Positions 35,915 to 45,609 of a stretch of DNA of 64,000 bases are shown here, piece after piece. The translations under genes were made by a program, and so were the position numbers. The notes under the pieces were generated by a model, which did not search any database, was not told the origin of the DNA, and saw nothing but the letters and a program-made list of their open reading frames with translations. Source of the stretch: Bacillus salipaludis (lineage in GTDB: Bacteria; Bacillota; Bacilli; Bacillales_B; DSM-18226). Location: NCBI RefSeq assembly GCF_004358205.1, contig NZ_SMYO01000017.1:1-64000 (forward strand), written 5' to 3'. The first letter of the stretch is position 1, and the number at the start of each line of letters is the position of its first letter.

Positions 35915-37327
35915 TTACAATTTTTTTATTGTAAAATTTGCTGCTAGAACTACCCAGTTTTGAGGAAAAGCAGTTCCAAGAACCCAATAACTTAGCCCGC
36001 GTAAATTGTATTCTTTGACGGTATCATATTTTACTTGTACACTTCGGGCATCCTCAAACCATACTTCATGCTGTTGGCCTGATTCGTCCGTATAACGGAA
36101 GTATGGGGATTGATAGGTGTCATCATAACTAATAGAGACACCATATTTTGCAGCAAGGTTGACGGCTTCTTTTGGAGCGACAATCCTAGCATACGTTCCA
36201 TATTTCCACGGGATTTTCCAATCATAGCCATACAAAGGCACACCCATTACAATTTTATTTCTCGGAATCACTGTAACTGCATAATCAAGTACCTTTCTTA
36301 CCTGACTAATGGGTGCTACTGCCATTGGACTTCCTCCAATCCAGCCCCATTCATAAGTCATAATCACAACAAAATCAACAATTTCCCCATGGGCAGCATA
36401 ATCGTGAGCTTCATATAATAATCCTTTTTGTTCAGCCCTAAGCTTTGGTGCGAGTGCAGTTGAAACAGAAAAACCTTCTGGCCTTAAACGTTCTACTACT
36501 TTACGGAGAAAATTATTATAATTTTCCCGATCCTCAGGGAATACATATTCAAAATCAACATTTAATCCTGCGTATCCTTTTTCTTTTAACATTGTCAAAA
36601 CATTCGTAATAACCTTATTCTGAATGTCCTGATTTCTTAAAACGAGCGCTGCCCGGTCGGAGCTAAACATACTTCCAACAAAATTAGTAAGGACAAGCAA
36701 CGGAGAAACATTTCGATTTCGAGCCACTTGAATGATTGCGTCATCATTTAAAGGGGTAATGCTGCCATCTTCCTCCACACGATGACTAAATGGACTGATA
36801 TAGGTAAAATATGGTGCCAGTGGAGCCACAAGATTTGCTCCTGCCTGATTCATATCTGTTACATAGGCATTTACTTCAATGGCAGTTTTAGGGGCCTCCG
36901 GGATTCTCAGTCTTTGGCCAACATGTATTATTCCAGGATTTTGAATTTGGTTTGCTTGGACGATAGCAGAAACGGTTGTTCCATAGCGGTTTGCAATCAC
37001 CCATAAGGTTTCCCCTGGCTGAATATTGTGATATACAACAGGAATGGTTAGTAATTGGCCAATATAAAGTTTGGATGGATCTATTAACTGATTTGCATTG
37101 ACAATCTCTTGTACGGTCACCCCAAAACGGCTTGCAATTAACCATAGGGTATCACCACGTTGAACAATATATTGTTGATAGGGTGCTGGAATGACCAATG
37201 CTTCACCTAACACCAGCCTATTAGGATCATCCAAGCCATTAGCTACAACAATTTGGTTTATCGGGATACCATATTGTTGGGAGATACGCCAAAGTGTATC
37301 GCCACTTTTTACTACATGTATCTTCAT
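35915..37327 (-). CDS. LysM3-GH18 spore cortex-lytic-type glucosaminidase
   Basis: The 470-residue paralogue of the previous gene has three LysM repeats (about 2-46, 50-93, 96-139) and a GH18 domain. The catalytic segment is GLNVDFEYVFPED, and the C-terminal YWVLGTAFPQNW matches SleL-type enzymes. The frame extends to 37381, but GGGGTGAC before the ATG at 37327 and the MKIHVVKSGDTLW opening fix the start. There is no signal peptide, as in spore-assembled SleL. It probably degrades cortex peptidoglycan during germination, working with the LysM amidases alongside. Confidence 0.9.
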   Translation of the reverse strand: MKIHVVKSGDTLWRISQQYGIPINQIVVANGLDDPNRLVLGEALVIPAPYQQYIVQRGDTLWLIASRFGVTVQEIVNANQLIDPSKLYIGQLLTIPVVYHNIQPGETLWVIANRYGTTVSAIVQANQIQNPGIIHVGQRLRIPEAPKTAIEVNAYVTDMNQAGANLVAPLAPYFTYISPFSHRVEEDGSITPLNDDAIIQVARNRNVSPLLVLTNFVGSMFSSDRAALVLRNQDIQNKVITNVLTMLKEKGYAGLNVDFEYVFPEDRENYNNFLRKVVERLRPEGFSVSTALAPKLRAEQKGLLYEAHDYAAHGEIVDFVVIMTYEWGWIGGSPMAVAPISQVRKVLDYAVTVIPRNKIVMGVPLYGYDWKIPWKYGTYARIVAPKEAVNLAAKYGVSISYDDTYQSPYFRYTDESGQQHEVWFEDARSVQVKYDTVKEYNLRGLSYWVLGTAFPQNWVVLAANFTIKKL

Positions 37328-37771
37328 AAAGTCACCCCAATAGCAGAACAAATTTTCTACAATATCCTTTACGATTTTCAACGTGATATTTGTGTACAGA
37401 AATGAAAGTAATATGACATCGCTATATATAAATAAATATTCAAATTAGTGAGGGAGTAAGAAATGGTTTTATTAGTTCAATCACTTTGTTATAGGGGAAT
37501 GTGTGGGTTAGTATGTTACTTTCACTACAATAAACAAAATAAATTTCGGATTTTCCCTAAAAAAATTTTTTATAGGCACTGTAGGATATTATTTTCTTAT
37601 ATGGGTGATAAACCATTTACTTAGCTAACATATGCATTATAAAAAAAATGGTACCCTTTATCTTTAATAAAAAATAATGTCGTAATGGAAGGTCTTTAAG
37701 AATCATTAGAGCCCTTGTTTTAGGTATAGATTATGAATAAGTACTAAAACATGGGACTAGTAGAAAAAATG
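37328..37771. other. Gene-free stretch
   Basis: About 440 bp of AT-rich sequence between the GH18 gene and the LysM amidase. It probably carries the promoter of the GH18 gene on the minus strand. I see no gene, clear repeat or terminator. Confidence 0.4.
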
Positions 37772-38788
37772 TTATCTGGGGATGATTAATTTTTGCCCAA
37801 CTACAAGATAAGCATTGGAACTCAGATTGTTCATTTTGGCAAGAGCTTCAAAACTAACTCCAAATTTTTGTGCGATTTTCCACAAAGAATCTCCTGATTG
37901 TACCGTATAGGTGGTCCCCTGGTTTTTAACAGGAATTGTTAACTTTTGACCAACCCATAATGGACTATTCGGATTAATATTGTTCCATTTGGCAATGGAA
38001 TTGATTGTTGTACCGTATTTTTGAGCAATCAACCATAATGATTCGCCTCCTTTTACCGTATGGACCAACTGTCCTGTAAAATTGATTCGCGACCAATCAA
38101 ACAATTTTCCGGGATCTGTCTTTCTTCCCGGTGCATACTCATCGTGGCCCACAATATGTTGCCTGTCTCTTTTAATAGTGGGATGACGTCCAATAATATC
38201 ATCCAATAAAAGATTTAAAGAACGGTACTGTGCATCTGTATATCCAATATTAGAAGGCGCAATCGCCTCATATGTTTGTGCTGACATTAGGGGTAACATC
38301 TCATCTCGGGTGCCAATAGCTAATAATTCAATCCCAATAGAATACTCATTTAATCTATTTTGGTACGATGGAAACCCAGGTAGATTACCTTTCCCTGCGT
38401 GATAGGCGACGCGATTCTCATCAACCAATCGATACACCTCACCACTTCTTCCAATCAAGTAATGTGAAGAGACACCATTATTGAGAAAAATACGATACAC
38501 ATCTTGAATATTATAAGGATCATTTGGTTTACTTGCAGCATTTGAAATAAAGTGTATCACCACATGCGTAACAATTTCCGTTCTTGGCTTCGAATTTTGC
38601 AATGGAAGATAAAGATCACGAATCGAAACAATACGGGTACCCACAAAAGGTATGGATAATTTATATCCTGGATAAATCATGCTTGGATTTTGAATGTTGT
38701 TCATAATGATGATTTCTTGAACAGTGGTACTGTATCTTTGGGCAATTTGCCGTAAACTTTCACCTGGTTGAACGACATGAATTTGCAT
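37772..38788 (-). CDS. LysM-amidase-LysM2 N-acetylmuramoyl-L-alanine amidase
   Basis: The 338-residue protein has one N-terminal LysM (2-46), a central zinc amidase (Amidase_2/PGRP fold, about 60-225) and two C-terminal LysM repeats. Zinc ligands are visible in VVIHF and in VGHDEYAPGRKTDPG, and a YHAGKG loop matches the family. It cleaves the amide bond between N-acetylmuramate and the peptide stem. It lacks a signal peptide, as do the GH18 genes nearby, suggesting a mother-cell-expressed spore protein. GGGGAG precedes the ATG. It is divergent from the next amidase. Confidence 0.9.
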   Translation of the reverse strand: MQIHVVQPGESLRQIAQRYSTTVQEIIIMNNIQNPSMIYPGYKLSIPFVGTRIVSIRDLYLPLQNSKPRTEIVTHVVIHFISNAASKPNDPYNIQDVYRIFLNNGVSSHYLIGRSGEVYRLVDENRVAYHAGKGNLPGFPSYQNRLNEYSIGIELLAIGTRDEMLPLMSAQTYEAIAPSNIGYTDAQYRSLNLLLDDIIGRHPTIKRDRQHIVGHDEYAPGRKTDPGKLFDWSRINFTGQLVHTVKGGESLWLIAQKYGTTINSIAKWNNINPNSPLWVGQKLTIPVKNQGTTYTVQSGDSLWKIAQKFGVSFEALAKMNNLSSNAYLVVGQKLIIPR

Positions 38789-38957
38789 TAAATCTCCCCT
38801 CCGATAACTTTATCTTTAACACTATATTCTCGGCATAAGGATTATATCTTAGATTGAATTCAAACCTTAGTATGAAATTAAACACTGGGATATTTTCATT
38901 GCCTTTTCCAAAAAATATAAGGAGCCTAAAAGCTAATTTGTAGAAGGGAGATTAAAT

Positions 38958-39965
38958 ATGAACAAAAAAGCTGTATTTATTTTAAGCTTGTTCTTAATGT
39001 TGTCCCTAAATATTTCTCCAGCCCTTGCAGCTAATAATCCTAGGAATACTTATGAAGTAAAATCAGGGGATACGTTATGGAAAATCGCTAAAACATATGT
39101 GACAACTGTAAATGATCTTAAATTATTCAATGGATTACAGTCTGAGGTATTATTAGTTGGTCAAAAACTGCGTGTTCCAATAATATATCAAGTTGTAGCA
39201 GGAGATACGCTATGGAAGCTCTCTCAAGCGTTTAATTCGTCAGTTGCATTAATAAAATCGGCCAACGGACTTACCACTGATATCTTATTTGTTGGGCAAA
39301 AATTAAAGATTATTCCCACAAAATTAACAATGAATGGACAATTTATATTAATGACGAGGGAGCAATTTAGGGATTGGTTATTTAATCAAAAAATCACAAG
39401 GAGAATTACCTGGTTCCAGGAACATCACACATGGTGGCCATCGTATAAGGATTATAACGGTTCCAATCATTTTTCATTGATGTATCAAATGAAGGACCTT
39501 CATGTAAAACAGATGGGATGGTCAGATATAAGCCAACAATTGACGACATTCCCTGACGGAAAAGTAGTAGTGGGAAGACCGTTTAACACACCTCCACAAG
39601 GTTCGTATGGGCTGATAAATAAATCTGTAACGCCAGCAATTGAAGCAAATGCAGTAGCAATTGAAAATCTTGGGAATTTTGATATTGGAAACGATCAAAT
39701 GACCCCGGAACAGAGAGAAACCATCATTACGATTGCAGCTTTGCTTTGTATCAAATTTGGATTGACCCCTTCTATAGACAGTATCCAATACCATCATTGG
39801 TGGGATATGAATACTGGTGAAAGGGTTTTAGATAACAGTAAAGGACATGCTGTTAAAACTTGCCCAGGTACAGGATTTTTCGGGGGTAATAGCACAACCG
39901 ATGCAAAAAATGATTTTTATCCTCTTGTAAGAAATAAAATACAAGAAATTTTAGCTACTATGTAG
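38958..39965 (+). CDS. Secreted LysM2 peptidoglycan amidase-like protein
   Basis: This 335-residue protein starts with a signal peptide (AVFILSLFLMLSLNISPALA, cut near residue 25). Two LysM repeats follow (about 32-75 and 77-121), then an amidase/PGRP-like domain with QEHHTWWPSYKDYNG, a YHHWWD block and the KTCPGTGFFGG end supplying metal ligands. It is likely secreted to the wall, unlike the neighbouring spore-type enzymes. AGAAGGGAG precedes the ATG. It is divergent from the amidase at 37772 across 169 bp. The catalytic histidines are present, but exact substrate is inferred. Confidence 0.82.
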   Translation: MNKKAVFILSLFLMLSLNISPALAANNPRNTYEVKSGDTLWKIAKTYVTTVNDLKLFNGLQSEVLLVGQKLRVPIIYQVVAGDTLWKLSQAFNSSVALIKSANGLTTDILFVGQKLKIIPTKLTMNGQFILMTREQFRDWLFNQKITRRITWFQEHHTWWPSYKDYNGSNHFSLMYQMKDLHVKQMGWSDISQQLTTFPDGKVVVGRPFNTPPQGSYGLINKSVTPAIEANAVAIENLGNFDIGNDQMTPEQRETIITIAALLCIKFGLTPSIDSIQYHHWWDMNTGERVLDNSKGHAVKTCPGTGFFGGNSTTDAKNDFYPLVRNKIQEILATM

Positions 39966-39986
39966 AAATGGGGTAATGGTTTAATA

Positions 39987-40027
39987 AAAACGGCCACTCA
40001 AATCTTTTCTCTTGTTTATAAGTGGCC
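39987..40027 (-). terminator. Terminator between amidase and SpoVB-like gene
   Basis: GGCCACT and AGTGGCC pair across about 27 nt with a T-run on the minus strand (GTTTTTATT). The remaining bases up to 40175 hold no gene but include a TTCAACAATCGGGC motif at 40103. Confidence 0.5.
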
Positions 40028-40175
40028 TCAAAACGAACGAATTCTTGTTGTACCCCTAAAAGGATATTTCTTAATGAAGTAATGGCCCTACAGCCTCTGA
40101 CTTTCAACAATCGGGCAATTCTAAAACAAAAATGTCGCTCTTCTTTTTGGATGGATTTACGATTATTAAATCGGG

Positions 40176-41711
40176 TTATTTATTGTTTTTTCTTAAGTAA
40201 ATGACTTTGAAACTTATCATGAATAATAAATAAATTAACAATGATAATGTTAAGGAAATGATTAATGATATTATTTGGTTTTTAATTTCACCACTAAAGT
40301 ACCTAAAGGTAAATAGACCAACGTAACCCATAATAAAACCAGAAAAAATTACTTTAATAAAGTCAATTAGAATAAAATTAAAACCAATTATTTTGGATAT
40401 TGTTAAAAAGTGAAGAGAAGTTCCAAATACTATGCTTGCACATATTGCTAAAGATACACCATAAATACCAAAGTCTGGATTAGAAGCTAAAAAAAAGATT
40501 AATACAAGTTTGAAAATAGAAGCCACTAAATCATTAATCATTACAACATTTGCTTTCCCTAACCCTATTATGATTGACTGTAAAGGTACACGAAAATATT
40601 GTAAAAGATAAAAAGGGGCCATCATTTTTAAAAGAATAGCTGCTTCTGGTGACCTATAAATAAGGGTAGTTAACATTTCTGCAAAAAGATATAAAATAAT
40701 GGTGCTTGGGACTCCTACAATTAAAGCGATTCTAACAGCTTGCTGAGTCCTATTATGAATAAGTGATCGTTCATTTTTTTCATTCGCCTCACTAATTGCA
40801 GGGATTAAAGGAACAGACATAGAGTTTGTAATAAAACCCGGGAGCATTAATAGTGGTAAAACATATCCCATTATGATACCGTACTGTTTTGTAGCTAGTG
40901 CCGTTCCAATACCAGCCAAAGCCAAACTTTGAGTAATAAGAATGGGCTGTATAACTCCGATAATCGATTGTATTAACCCATTTCCTGTTGTAGGTAGACC
41001 GGTTTGAAGTAAATCATAAAAAATTTGCTTTCCTTTGCTGATATGCTTGAAGAACGAACGGCGTAACTTAAACTGTTTTCGTTTTGACCATTTAAAAACA
41101 GATACTAAGTATAGTAAAGAAGCTCCTTCACCAATAATTCCACTCAGAACTGCTCCAGCAGCAGCGAATTCGATTCCATAAGGAAGAAGGAATTGAACGA
41201 AAATAAAGATAAAGCATATTCTAACAATCTGTTCTATAACTTGAGAAACTCCAATGGGTGTCATATTTTGTTTACCGCGAAAATATCCTTTGATTACAGA
41301 AGATACTGCAATGATAGGTACTATTGGAATTACCGCGATCAAAGAATAATAAGCTCTTTGATCTGTTAGGAAAACTGAAGATAATAATTTAGCACCCATA
41401 AAGGTTCCAATCATTAATATAAGACCTAACATACTTGTCGTCATTAAAGAAACGATAAGTATTTTTTTTACCCTTTTATGGTCTCCTTTTACTTCCGCTT
41501 CGGCTACAAGTTTTGATATGGCTACAGGGAGACCTAACGTAGTCAAAGTGATCAAGAGTCCTGTAACTGGCATTGCCATCATGATAAGACCGACACCTTC
41601 AGGTCCTATTATATTAGCCATTACTATTCCGTTAGCGAATCCCAATAATCTTGTGATAAAGGCTGCCACGGTTAGAATGATTGTACCTTTGATAAGACTT
41701 TGTTTAACCAA
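40176..41711 (-). CDS. SpoVB-like polysaccharide/lipid flippase (MOP superfamily)
   Basis: A 511-residue protein with about 14 membrane segments. The opening LIKGTIILTVAAFITRLLGF and the early GPEGVGLIMMAMPV segment are typical of SpoVB/MurJ-group flippases that move lipid-linked cell-wall precursors. SpoVB itself is needed for spore cortex synthesis. Its place beside two cortex-lytic-type GH18 genes and LysM amidases forms a spore-wall set. It may be a plasmid-borne paralogue of the chromosomal gene. AGAAGGGTGAG precedes the ATG. Confidence 0.87.
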   Translation of the reverse strand: MVKQSLIKGTIILTVAAFITRLLGFANGIVMANIIGPEGVGLIMMAMPVTGLLITLTTLGLPVAISKLVAEAEVKGDHKRVKKILIVSLMTTSMLGLILMIGTFMGAKLLSSVFLTDQRAYYSLIAVIPIVPIIAVSSVIKGYFRGKQNMTPIGVSQVIEQIVRICFIFIFVQFLLPYGIEFAAAGAVLSGIIGEGASLLYLVSVFKWSKRKQFKLRRSFFKHISKGKQIFYDLLQTGLPTTGNGLIQSIIGVIQPILITQSLALAGIGTALATKQYGIIMGYVLPLLMLPGFITNSMSVPLIPAISEANEKNERSLIHNRTQQAVRIALIVGVPSTIILYLFAEMLTTLIYRSPEAAILLKMMAPFYLLQYFRVPLQSIIIGLGKANVVMINDLVASIFKLVLIFFLASNPDFGIYGVSLAICASIVFGTSLHFLTISKIIGFNFILIDFIKVIFSGFIMGYVGLFTFRYFSGEIKNQIISLIISLTLSLLIYLLFMISFKVIYLRKNNK

Positions 41712-41892
41712 TTTAAATGCTCACCCTTCTTCTTGTCCATATTTGATGTATATGAAAAGAAAAGGAGGCAAATGTGGTAATTTTCTAGAATTTTGCAAAC
41801 CTTCACATTGGGAATTTAAATACACTTTCTTTTTTATCTAATTAGGATTACTTTTTAATGCTAAGAAATTAGGATTTTTTTTTTGGAATCTT

Positions 41893-41930
41893 CTTAACGT
41901 TGTAAATTAGCGTTTTGCTGGTGGTACCCC
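41893..41930 (-). mobile_element. Solitary 38-bp Tn3-family-type terminal inverted repeat
   Basis: Read on the minus strand the 38 bases begin GGGGTACCACCAGC and end ACGTTAAG, the length and end sequences typical of Tn3-family terminal repeats. The GGGG end faces right. No transposase or partner end was found in the window. A resolvase of Tn3 type lies at 14929, and a GGGGTACCACC string forms the arms of the palindrome at 4401. It appears to be the relic border of a lost transposon. Confidence 0.6.
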
Positions 41931-42124
41931 TTTAGGCCTAGTCACAGATGAATGAAACTTATTTTTCAAAATGTTACCTAACAAAGGACGAGTGGATAAG
42001 TCCGTTATTTTAGGGAAACCAAATGTAACTTAATATGTATTATGTTACATTAGTATTTTTCAAATATATGGAAATATTGTGATGGAATATGGGGGATAGG
42101 TTGGATAAAAAAGGGGGATTCAAA

Positions 42125-42694
42125 ATGAAACGATTTATTATGGCTTTAGGCTTAATATTACTTTTTACTCTTTTAACAGCTTGCTCGTCTAAGTCATCTT
42201 TACAACTTGTAAATTCAAAAGCTGATATTGTTAATGATAAAAGCAAGGTTGGCGCAATAGGTATAACAGAAGGTGATAAAAAAGGGCAGGAACTGGTACC
42301 AACGGCGTTATATTATGAATTTGAAATTAAAAATAATAGTAATAAAAAAATAGGAGGAATTGGTGGCAAGGGATTACAAGTAAAAATTGAACCAAATGAT
42401 AAATTAGTGGCTATCTCCAAAGAAACAGTTGGTTTTAATATTTTTAAACCCTCTTCATATGATGGAACGGGTGTAGGCTATGGAACTTCTTTTGATGGGG
42501 AAATCTATCCTAATAAAATAGGAAAATACATTTTAACTTTCGATTTGGGTGTAAGCGAAGAAAACCTACAAGTTCCTCTAAGAGTTCCATCAAAAGAAAA
42601 ATTAAATAAACTTAAGGATAATGCTTTAGAAGCTTCTCTAATAGTAACTTTAGATGGTAAAGAAATAACTCGATTTAACTTAAAAAAGCAATAG
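42125..42694 (+). CDS. Lipoprotein, function unknown
   Basis: AAAGGGGGATT before the ATG at 42125 gives 189 residues. The signal peptide ends in the lipobox LLTACSS, so the mature protein should be diacylglycerol-anchored outside the membrane. The mature part is beta-rich (YYEFEIKNNSNKKIGGIGG, then KYILTFDLG), like an immunoglobulin-type or DUF4352-like fold. It sits between the first two copies of the 30-bp repeat. The function is not recognised. Confidence 0.7.
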   Translation: MKRFIMALGLILLFTLLTACSSKSSLQLVNSKADIVNDKSKVGAIGITEGDKKGQELVPTALYYEFEIKNNSNKKIGGIGGKGLQVKIEPNDKLVAISKETVGFNIFKPSSYDGTGVGYGTSFDGEIYPNKIGKYILTFDLGVSEENLQVPLRVPSKEKLNKLKDNALEASLIVTLDGKEITRFNLKKQ

Positions 42695-42890
42695 CTATTT
42701 AAAAAGCATCGGTGAAACCGATGCTTTTTTAGATGTTAAATTATTGTTATTTTGTATGATTTTAAACTTTTGTCCCCTAGAAGGAAACCCTTAGTTGTAA
42801 ACTATACTCTCTTTTTCTTTTGTATTTTAAAAAGGTTAGAATACTTTTTCGAAATTCACCCAATGTAACAAAATATACATTATGTTATTG

Positions 42891-43394
42891 TTATTCTTTA
42901 ATGTCATAAACCAATGTATCGAAGAATTTACCATTAGTATAAAGCAATATGGCCCATTCTCCCGACTTTGGAATTTTCACAGCCGATGGAGCATGTGAAT
43001 CTGCTCCGTTATTTGGACCGGAAACATCTATTGTCCACCCATTGACTAAAATTTTGTGTACTGTTTGTGATTCTTTATGAAATCCAACAACGGTCAACTC
43101 CGCATCATCAACGCCCCAAAGATGCCACATCCACTTTTGACCGTTTAAACTTGGCATATCCGCTCCAATTACACCTGACTTATTTTCGTTCCCAAGAATG
43201 CTACCTCTTTCGCCGAATTTAACTGCTTTTTTATCCCAATCAATATTTGCAAAATCACTTTCTTTAACAAAAGTAGGGATATCTTTAGGTAAAGCTATTT
43301 TCTTTGTTTTCTCATTTACAGTTTCCTTTGATGAACAAGCCACTAGAACAAGCAACATACTGAATAAAACCAATAAAATTGGTATTTTTTTCAA
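42891..43394 (-). CDS. Lipoprotein, DUF4871-like
   Basis: The 167-residue protein has a signal peptide ending in the lipobox LVACSS. The mature domain contains GSILGNENKSGVIGAD, HLWGV and a final GEWAILLYTNGKFFDTLVYDI, which resembles Bacillus lipoproteins of the YhfM/DUF4871 type. That match is from memory and is moderate. GGGGGGATCC precedes the ATG. The stop lies one base from the repeat copy at 42862, and another copy lies 116 bp upstream of its start. Confidence 0.65.
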   Translation of the reverse strand: MKKIPILLVLFSMLLVLVACSSKETVNEKTKKIALPKDIPTFVKESDFANIDWDKKAVKFGERGSILGNENKSGVIGADMPSLNGQKWMWHLWGVDDAELTVVGFHKESQTVHKILVNGWTIDVSGPNNGADSHAPSAVKIPKSGEWAILLYTNGKFFDTLVYDIKE

Positions 43395-43601
43395 AGGATC
43401 CCCCCTCTAGAACAAGGTATTTTACCAGACTATTGTAAATTATAACAAAATTACCAAAATTATTATATCTATTCTAATCATTTAATAAACAAAAGAGTTG
43501 AGATTTCACAATGAAACAAAACGTGTATTTTGTAACATTCATTTTTGGTTTGATCCCACAAAAAAAGCTGCATACACAGCTAATACTAATTAAATTTCAA
43601 T

Positions 43602-43835
43602 TTATTCGTTTAAAAGACTGAAAGTTGGTTTTAAAATTAAGATTACCGATAAAAGATAAAAATGGAATGGTGTGTATTCACTATATATAAATCTTATCGG
43701 AACCCCTAAAAATATCTCGATTGTGAAATAGACAGCAGGTCCACTTAACCCTATGAGATTATCTGGTAATACACTAATTAACAGTGATATAAATAGCAAA
43801 AGGGGTTGCCTGCCTAAAACTGATATAATTGCCAA
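43602..43835 (-). CDS. Small membrane protein or 3' fragment
   Basis: A 77-residue hydrophobic frame with three possible membrane segments (LLLFISLLISVL, VYFTIEIFLGVPI, FYLLSVILILK). The start would be a TTG with no good ribosome binding site, so it may be the remnant of a longer gene or a fortuitous frame. It occupies the interval between the repeat copies at 43510 and 43974. Confidence 0.3.
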   Translation of the reverse strand: MAIISVLGRQPLLLFISLLISVLPDNLIGLSGPAVYFTIEIFLGVPIRFIYSEYTPFHFYLLSVILILKPTFSLLNE

Positions 43836-44001
43836 ACAAGAAGGTAATGCTATGAAATTTCAAATACACAAAAGGTAAATAAGGGCCACACCTTAACCTA
43901 AGGCCCTTTTCTTTTCATCTATAATTGTTAAACTAACCGTTAGCTTAAGAAGCAACAAATCTGAAATTTTCCAATGTAATAAACAAAAAAGCCCTGTTTT
44001 T

Positions 44002-44169
44002 TTAATCTACAGGAACTTGCTCATGATCAGCTATAACAGTACATAGAAATAATACCTCTTGTCGAATCAGTTCTTTACTAATAGGATCTGAACTCATCAT
44101 AAAATCTTTTAGAAGCCTGCTGACCTCTCTCTTTAATAAAAATAGTTCTTGCTCATTCATTTCAGTCAT
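44002..44169 (-). CDS. 55-residue hypothetical protein
   Basis: GAGGCGAG lies directly before the ATG at 44169. The product (MTEMNEQELFLLKREVSRLL at the start) is an acidic two-helix protein of the size of Spo0E-type phosphatases, but the SQELD signature of that family is absent. It fills the interval between the degenerate repeat at 43974 and the copy at 44334. Confidence 0.5.
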   Translation of the reverse strand: MTEMNEQELFLLKREVSRLLKDFMMSSDPISKELIRQEVLFLCTVIADHEQVPVD

Positions 44170-44380
44170 CTCGCCTCACCGCCGATATTGTACCCTTTTA
44201 CGCATTAATCAAAACATGGAAAATTTCGAATCCTAGTTTACAACTAAATTCTCCTTCAATTTTTCATTTTTTCTTCACGTAGTTGGAACCGAAAATCACT
44301 GAGGCAGTTATCTTTGATCTTTTAAATTCTTTCAATGTAACAAATATCTATTATGTTACATAAAAATTTTTACTTAAGGC

Positions 44381-44413
44381 AAAAAAGTAGCTGCCAACGC
44401 AGCTACTTTTTTT
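44381..44413 (-). terminator. Strong hairpin terminator
   Basis: AAAAAAGTAGCTGC and GCAGCTACTTTTTT form a 14-bp stem with a 4-nt loop, just beyond the stop of the 281-residue gene. Versions of the same GCTGC...GCAGCT hairpin follow other copies of the 30-bp repeat. Confidence 0.8.
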
Positions 44414-44435
44414 GCTTTGTTCAAAGGAAAACCAG

Positions 44436-45281
44436 TTAAAAATTATCATCTGTTTTTTCGGTTAAACACTCTTCTTCGGGCTTCATATTAACCTGTTTCC
44501 ATTCTTTATTTCCTACTTTACGAAATTGAGCAATTTCCACATCAGTTCCATTCGTTAGCGTGAAAAAAATCATGCAATAATCGGCTCCATCGTTACCCTG
44601 GAAGTAAATATTTTTAACATATCCATTTGTTATGGTTGGGTATCTTTTTTGAATCAGCTTGCACCAACCTCCGTATTTCACCTCTACAACTGCTTCCGCA
44701 TCATGACTCCATCCATGATAAGGCGCGCATAGAAAGTCCTCCTCAATCTTACTCAAGTCAGAAATTTGATACCCATCTTTTTCATTAACAAGCTGGATAA
44801 ATCCGTAATAATACCCAAAATACTCTGCTCTTTTGTCCAAAGACCCTTCAATCGTTTCGATTTCATAAAAAAATCTTATTCCATGTTTTATATCTGGTAC
44901 TCTACAAAGCTTTATCAAACTCGTATGCCCTACACCAGCAAACGAATTAAAATATTCATCATAGCTTAATTTATTTTGATACTCTTTAGACAGAAAGTTA
45001 TAAGCAATTGGAAATGGAGTGCGTGCCTGACCAACCGTACCGCAACTCCTCCCTCCCATATTTTCAGCTTCACGCAGGACGCTAAAATAGTTAAGAAGGG
45101 TATCTTCGGGGGTTCTAGTCAATTCAGAAGGTAATTTGATTTGGTCATGAGGCTTTTCAGAAAAAAGTGAATAGAACTCCCAACCGAATCTTAAATTTAA
45201 AGCTTTCAAGCAAGATGGACGAAAATATTTTTGATGAATAGAAGTTTTGTCCATCTGGTTCCGTTTTTGCATATTCATCAC
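44436..45281 (-). CDS. Hypothetical cytosolic protein, 281 residues
   Basis: I do not recognise a family. The protein is soluble, with YFSVLREAENMGGRSCGTVG, ARTPFPIAYNFLS and a FAGVGHTSLIKL block in the first half and an aromatic beta-rich second half (YFGYYYGFIQLVN). It could be an NTF2-like or substrate-binding fold. The start is uncertain by up to 12 codons among several Met residues. It is the largest gene of the repeat-separated array, between the copies at 44334 and 45453. Confidence 0.6.
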   Translation of the reverse strand: MMNMQKRNQMDKTSIHQKYFRPSCLKALNLRFGWEFYSLFSEKPHDQIKLPSELTRTPEDTLLNYFSVLREAENMGGRSCGTVGQARTPFPIAYNFLSKEYQNKLSYDEYFNSFAGVGHTSLIKLCRVPDIKHGIRFFYEIETIEGSLDKRAEYFGYYYGFIQLVNEKDGYQISDLSKIEEDFLCAPYHGWSHDAEAVVEVKYGGWCKLIQKRYPTITNGYVKNIYFQGNDGADYCMIFFTLTNGTDVEIAQFRKVGNKEWKQVNMKPEEECLTEKTDDNF

Positions 45282-45609
45282 CCTGTTTTCAGCTTATGGG
45301 TGATTGAACGATAGGTGAAAGACCTGTATTTCCTTCTCATAAAATTAATGCTAATTCATAAAAGACAGTAATAACCGAATCAAAAGCAAACAAGGTTTCT
45401 CTATAGCTATCCTGCTTCATTAGCTTAACAAACAAAGATTTGACAATTCTCCAATGTAACAAAACGTGTATTAAGTTACATTAGATTTTCACTTAATCAC
45501 ACACAAAAAAGCTGCAAACGCAGCTGATACTTTTGAAACCGGCAGTTAAAGAGGACAGTTCTCTTTTTTTACACTCTTTAATAATATTTTTGTAAGGGTG
45601 GTGGTACAA

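Noticed and set aside
40022..40204. 60-codon plus-strand frame after the secreted amidase
   Set aside because: It starts within a terminator hairpin, lacks a ribosome binding site and has no recognisable composition.
44002..44169. Spo0E-type phosphatase
   Set aside because: The size fits, but the SQELD signature is absent.
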